Program-made: the position numbers and the translations under genes
Shown here: piece by piece, positions 44,316 to 47,648 of the stretch
How positions within the stretch are numbered: position 1 is the stretch's first letter
Layout: the number at the start of each line of letters is the position of its first letter
Assembly: GCF_002115825.1 (NCBI RefSeq)
Contig: NZ_JFJZ01000034.1
Span: 1 to 47,648, forward strand
Length of the DNA: 47,648 bases
Direction of reading: 5' to 3'
DNA from: Thalassospira sp. MCCC 1A01428
Lineage (GTDB): Bacteria; Pseudomonadota; Alphaproteobacteria; Rhodospirillales; Thalassospiraceae
The notes under the pieces: model-generated
What the model saw: only the letters and a program-made list of their open reading frames with translations
Databases searched by the model: none
Told to the model about the DNA's origin: nothing

Positions 44316-45887
44316 TCACAATACCAGCTCTGTCGGACGACGACGCTTCACCCAGAATGCCACGATCAAACGCGTCACCCAGATTGCCGCGAACATCGAC
44401 GTGATAATCCCGATTGCCAATGTCACCGCAAACCCCTTGATCGGGCCTGATCCAAAGCTGAACAGAACCAAAGCGGCAATAAGGGTGGTGATGTTGGCAT
44501 CAAGAATTGTCGACATAGCACTACGATAACCGGCATCAATCGAATTGATAATCGATCGGCCGATTTTTCGTTCTTCCCGGATACGTTCAAAAATAAGAAC
44601 GTTGGCGTCAACCGCCATCCCGACTGTCAGAACGATACCGGCGATGCCCGGCAAAGTCAGCGTTGCCTGAAGGATCGACATGATCGCCAAAATCAGAACC
44701 AGGTTCACGATTAGGGCAAGATTGGCAAAAATACCAAACAGGCCATAACTGATTGCCATGAAGACAACAACAAAGACCATGCCGAGAATGGCGGCAATTT
44801 CGCCCGAATCAATTGAATCCTGACCAAGGCCCGGCCCGACAGAACGTTCTTCAAGAATTTTCATTGGGGCTGGCAACGCACCTGCGCGCAGCAACAATGA
44901 AAGATCATTGGCTTCCTGAACACCGAACTGACCGGTGATGATCCCGCTGCCACCCATGATCGGTTCATTGATCCGGGGGGCTGAAATCACTTTGCCATCC
45001 AGCACAATCGCCAGACGACGACCGGTATTTTTGCTGGTGACGTCACCAAACCTAGCACCACCTGCCGCATCAAAGCGAAACGATACCACCGGGCGACCAT
45101 CATTAAAGGTCGGCTGGCTATCGATCAGGTTGTCACCAGAAACGACAACACGGCGATCAACCAGATATTCTTCGGGTTCACCGGGCGATGCGTTATCGGC
45201 ACCGGGCATAATGACAGCGCCGGGCGGAATGCCGGTTGCCTTTGCCTGCTGGGGTGTTTTGGTTTCGTTAATCAGGTGAAAGTTCATTTTTGCTGTCCGA
45301 CCCAGAATATCGCGCAACCGCGATGGATCATCCAGGCCAGGAACCTGCACAACGATACGATCTTCCCCTTGACGCTGGATTGACGGTTCCGTCGTCCCCA
45401 GTTCGTCAACACGACGACGCACAACTTCCAGCGACTGGCTGATGGCGCGGTCGATCATTTCACGACGCGTCTTTTCGTTGTAGGTCAACATGATGTGGTT
45501 GCCTTCACCGCCAACAATAGTCAGCGGGTCCAGCTTTGCCAGCATGGATCGGGCTTTTTCGACATCATCGTCATTAACGATGGTAACCGATGCGCCATCA
45601 GCCGAGCCGCGCAATCCACGATAACGCAGACGTTGCTCGCGCAGGGCATCGCGCATGTTTTCAGTCAGTGAGTCGTAACGTTCCCGAATAACGGAATCGA
45701 CGCCCACTTCCAAAAGCATGTGCGAACCGCCGCGCAGATCAAGGCCAAGGCTGATCTGCTTGCCGGGCATCCAGCTTGCTTCTGTCGGAAATGTGCCCTT
45801 GGGAAAGAAGTTTGGCGCGGCATATATCACGCCCAAAGCACACACCAGGAGCACCAGTGCTGCTTTCCATTTGGTAAAATAAAGCAT
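44316..45887 (-). CDS. secD: Protein translocase subunit SecD
   Basis: A 523-residue SecD. An N-terminal helix (ALVLLVCALGVIYAAPN) is followed by LGLDLRGGSHMLLEVGVDS near residue 48, the large periplasmic head with VRRRVDELGTTEPSIQRQG and IVVQVPGLDDPSRLRDILG, and the small head domain. Five helices at the C-terminus include GPGLGQDSIDSG, IAGIVLTVGMAVDANVLIFERIREE (near residue 430) and IKGFAVTLAIGIITSMF. It works with SecF and YajC on SecYEG. A hairpin separates it from yajC and it is 19 bases upstream of secF. Confidence 0.96.
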   Translation of the reverse strand: MLYFTKWKAALVLLVCALGVIYAAPNFFPKGTFPTEASWMPGKQISLGLDLRGGSHMLLEVGVDSVIRERYDSLTENMRDALREQRLRYRGLRGSADGASVTIVNDDDVEKARSMLAKLDPLTIVGGEGNHIMLTYNEKTRREMIDRAISQSLEVVRRRVDELGTTEPSIQRQGEDRIVVQVPGLDDPSRLRDILGRTAKMNFHLINETKTPQQAKATGIPPGAVIMPGADNASPGEPEEYLVDRRVVVSGDNLIDSQPTFNDGRPVVSFRFDAAGGARFGDVTSKNTGRRLAIVLDGKVISAPRINEPIMGGSGIITGQFGVQEANDLSLLLRAGALPAPMKILEERSVGPGLGQDSIDSGEIAAILGMVFVVVFMAISYGLFGIFANLALIVNLVLILAIMSILQATLTLPGIAGIVLTVGMAVDANVLIFERIREERKIGRSIINSIDAGYRSAMSTILDANITTLIAALVLFSFGSGPIKGFAVTLAIGIITSMFAAIWVTRLIVAFWVKRRRPTELVL

Positions 45888-45997
45888 GTGTCCTTTAACC
45901 AGAGATGTCTGGGGAACATTGCGACATCGGGCTCAGGGCTTAATCAGGAAAAAAGGAAGGACTTGCCCGGCCGACCGCCAGAAATAACAGTAATTAG

Positions 45998-46026
45998 CAG
46001 AAAGGCGGAACCGGGAGGTTCCGCCT
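45998..46026 (-). terminator. Intercistronic hairpin between yajC and secD
   Basis: AGGCGGAACC (46003-46012) and GGTTCCGCCT (46017-46026) form a perfect 10-bp stem with a four-base loop. On the minus strand TTTCTGC follows, a short U-run, so it is probably a leaky terminator that gives more yajC than secDF transcript. Confidence 0.7.
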
Positions 46027-46043
46027 GTACGCCGTGATAGAAA

Positions 46044-46433
46044 TCAGTCTTTTTTGACTTCTTCAATTTTCTTGTCGTCGGTCTTTTCGTCGGCATCAGA
46101 ACCGCCCTTGGCAGGTTCGGTACGCGACAGAACATTCGAGATCATGCCACGTGCGACTTTAACTTTCACACCATCAGCAATCTCAACCGAAACTTCATCG
46201 TCCGAGACAACCTTAACAACGGTCCCGATGATCCCGCCAGCAGTCACGACTTTATCACCGCGACGAACCGCGGCCAGCATTGCTTTGTGTTCTTTCGCTT
46301 TCTTCTGCTGCGGACGAATGAGCAGAAAATAGAAAACCACAAAAATCAGGATCAGCGGCAGAAAGCTGGTCAGCATATCTGCTCCGCCAGCAGCGCCACC
46401 AGCACCCTGAGCAAAAGCCGGTGAAATCAACAT
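46044..46433 (-). CDS. yajC: Sec translocase accessory protein YajC
   Basis: A 129-residue YajC. A single membrane helix (TSFLPLILIFVVFYFLLI) leads to RPQQKKAKEHKAMLAAVRRGDKVVTAGGI, the family hallmark, then IGTVVKVVSDDEVSVEIADGVKVKVARGMI, and a charged tail (DEKTDDKKIEEVKKD). The N-terminal segment LISPAFAQGAGGAAGG resembles a signal peptide, as in other alphaproteobacterial YajC. AGGAG lies six bases before the ATG. It heads yajC-secD-secF and faces the DUF815 gene across a 250-base divergent region with no other gene visible. Confidence 0.95.
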   Translation of the reverse strand: MLISPAFAQGAGGAAGGADMLTSFLPLILIFVVFYFLLIRPQQKKAKEHKAMLAAVRRGDKVVTAGGIIGTVVKVVSDDEVSVEIADGVKVKVARGMISNVLSRTEPAKGGSDADEKTDDKKIEEVKKD

Positions 46434-46731
46434 TAGGAACTCCTAACCTAAAACGGAAAAACTAATCAACTGCCGGAATATAACGGTGTCGTTCGCCGTT
46501 GCAAGAAAGATCGCGCAATTTTGCCCCAAACTTCCCCTTGCACGCCTTATATTCTCCATACCATTGCCCATTAGCAGTTGAATAGCGCGGGTTTGACTGG
46601 GTTTGTGATCGGATTCACAGTTATCTCCCCCTTTGCAATAGGCTATTCTCGGTCAACAATGCTGTGGTAGGGTTTGCTCATAAAAGGTGGCTTTGACCAC
46701 CATCAAAAATGAAACCGTCCATGAGGCCCCG

Positions 46732-47595
46732 ATGACCGATACCCTTGCCGATTTATTGCCAACCTTAAACCGCATTGCCGATGCCCTTGACCGAATGGCG
46801 CCACCTGTCCGCCAGAAAAACGACCCTGCCGCCGCAGATGCCTTTGTCTGGCATGCCGAAACAGGTTATTTAACCCCGATCAAACAGGTCAACCGGGTCG
46901 ATATCGGGCTGTTACAGGGGATCGATCAACAAAAAACGATCCTGTATAATAACACCAAACGATTTGCCAATGGCCTGCCAGCCAATAACGCCTTGCTATG
47001 GGGGGCCCGTGGCACGGGTAAAAGTTCAATCGTCAAGGCGATGCACGCCCTGATCAACCAGGAAAACCCGTCATCACTGGCATTGGTTGAAATTCACCGC
47101 GAAGACATCCCGACCCTGCCCGTTTTGCTGAAAATCCTTCAGGAAAGCGCGCGCAAGACAATTCTGTTTTGCGACGATCTGTCGTTCGACCTTCAGGACG
47201 AATCATACAAGTCATTAAAAGCTGTGCTGGATGGCGGGATTGAAGGCCGTCCTGATAACGTTATTTTTTATGCCACATCGAACCGGCGCCATTTGATGGC
47301 CCGCGATATGATTGAAAATGAACGTTCAACGGCCATTAACCCGTCCGAGGCCGTTGAGGAAAAAGTATCTCTGTCTGACCGCTTCGGATTATGGCTGGGC
47401 TTTCACAATATTTCGCAAGATGTCTATTTCGAGATTATCGCGGGTTACGCTGACGAATTTGGTTTGGACATGCCCAAAGAAGACCTGTTTGCCCGTGCCA
47501 AGGAATGGACTGTAACACGAGGAAGTCGATCAGGACGAGTCGCTTGGCAATTCATTCAGGAAATTGCCGGAGAGCAGGGAAAACATATTTCCTGA
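46732..47595 (+). CDS. DUF815 family AAA+ ATPase
   Basis: A 287-residue ATPase of the DUF815 family. The N-terminus LPTLNRIADALDRMAPP is typical; Walker A LLWGARGTGKSSIVKAM is near residue 92, Walker B TILFCDDLSFD near 147, and FYATSNRRHLMARDM contains sensor 1. The SDRFGLWLGFHN block is the family's conserved end region. Its function is not established; it is often found near secretion and cell-envelope genes in alphaproteobacteria. The ATG at 46732 has GAGG five bases upstream; a GTG at 46687 or TTG at 46693 would add 13-15 residues without a better match to the family. Divergent from yajC. Confidence 0.88.
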   Translation: MTDTLADLLPTLNRIADALDRMAPPVRQKNDPAAADAFVWHAETGYLTPIKQVNRVDIGLLQGIDQQKTILYNNTKRFANGLPANNALLWGARGTGKSSIVKAMHALINQENPSSLALVEIHREDIPTLPVLLKILQESARKTILFCDDLSFDLQDESYKSLKAVLDGGIEGRPDNVIFYATSNRRHLMARDMIENERSTAINPSEAVEEKVSLSDRFGLWLGFHNISQDVYFEIIAGYADEFGLDMPKEDLFARAKEWTVTRGSRSGRVAWQFIQEIAGEQGKHIS

Positions 47596-47625
47596 CGGCA
47601 AAATTACACTGCCATTCCAATACAA

Positions 47626-47648
47626 AAACGGCCTGAAATTTTATCAGG
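47626..47648 (+). terminator. Probable terminator cut by the window end
   Basis: AAAAACGGCCTGA (to 47636) with TCAGG at 47644-47648 is the left arm and start of the right arm of a hairpin; the remaining bases would lie outside the window. It is 30 bases past the DUF815 stop. Confidence 0.45.

Overview
The window is chromosomal DNA of an alphaproteobacterium. Its gene content and neighbourhoods (recG/sdhE/mfd, yajC-secD-secF with an Mth938-type gene, an RpoH with an intact RpoH box, GTTC-N7-GTTC LexA boxes, homologues of mitochondrial complex I assembly factors) fit Rhodospirillales. A Thalassospira-like marine organism is my best guess, but that is an inference made without a database search. 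I see no phage, insertion sequence, CRISPR array, rRNA or tRNA gene. Most of the window is core genome plus transport and catabolic operons.

Layout. 0.1-6.2 kb: mfd and sdhE (minus) divergent from recG (plus). 6.4-13.2 kb: a DUF502 membrane protein, a small acidic protein coupled to a Nudix hydrolase, rpoH, a 580-base gap with a possible small RNA, a YchJ-like protein, a SixA-type phosphatase fused to a Nudix domain, a second Nudix enzyme, ssb and a free methionine-(R)-sulfoxide reductase. 13.4-28.0 kb: three complete ABC importers, all on the minus strand: ugpBAEC (glycerol-3-phosphate type), a PotFGHI/PotABCD-type polyamine importer, and a CUT1 sugar importer led by murQ. 28.3-34.4 kb, divergent from murQ: BadF-type amino-sugar kinase, GntR/UTRA regulator, SIS-domain glucosamine-6-phosphate deaminase, nagA, a Gfo/Idh/MocA oxidoreductase and class II aldolase fbaA. 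34.5-39.8 kb: uvrA under a LexA-box promoter, an unknown membrane protein, trmFO. 39.8-46.4 kb (minus): a secreted protein of unknown function, an NDUFAF6-like protein, an MscS channel, an NDUFAF3/Mth938-like protein, then secF, secD and yajC. 46.7 kb to the end: a DUF815 AAA+ ATPase.

How the genes work together. The 22.7-34.4 kb block reads as one amino-sugar system: import, phosphorylation, MurNAc-6-P ether cleavage, deacetylation, deamination to fructose-6-phosphate, and an aldolase, with shared ATACCA/TGGTAT half-sites in the divergent promoter region. Three repair genes (recG, uvrA, ssb) carry exact or near LexA boxes. All three solute-binding-protein genes are followed by strong hairpins before the next gene of their operon, a layout that would give excess binding protein.

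No clearly new multi-gene defence or mobile system was found. The most promising leads are the reversed phosphatase-Nudix fusion, two structured intergenic elements (about 9.34-9.51 kb and 42.73-42.82 kb), the SOS box at recG, and the unassigned oxidoreductase in the amino-sugar operon.
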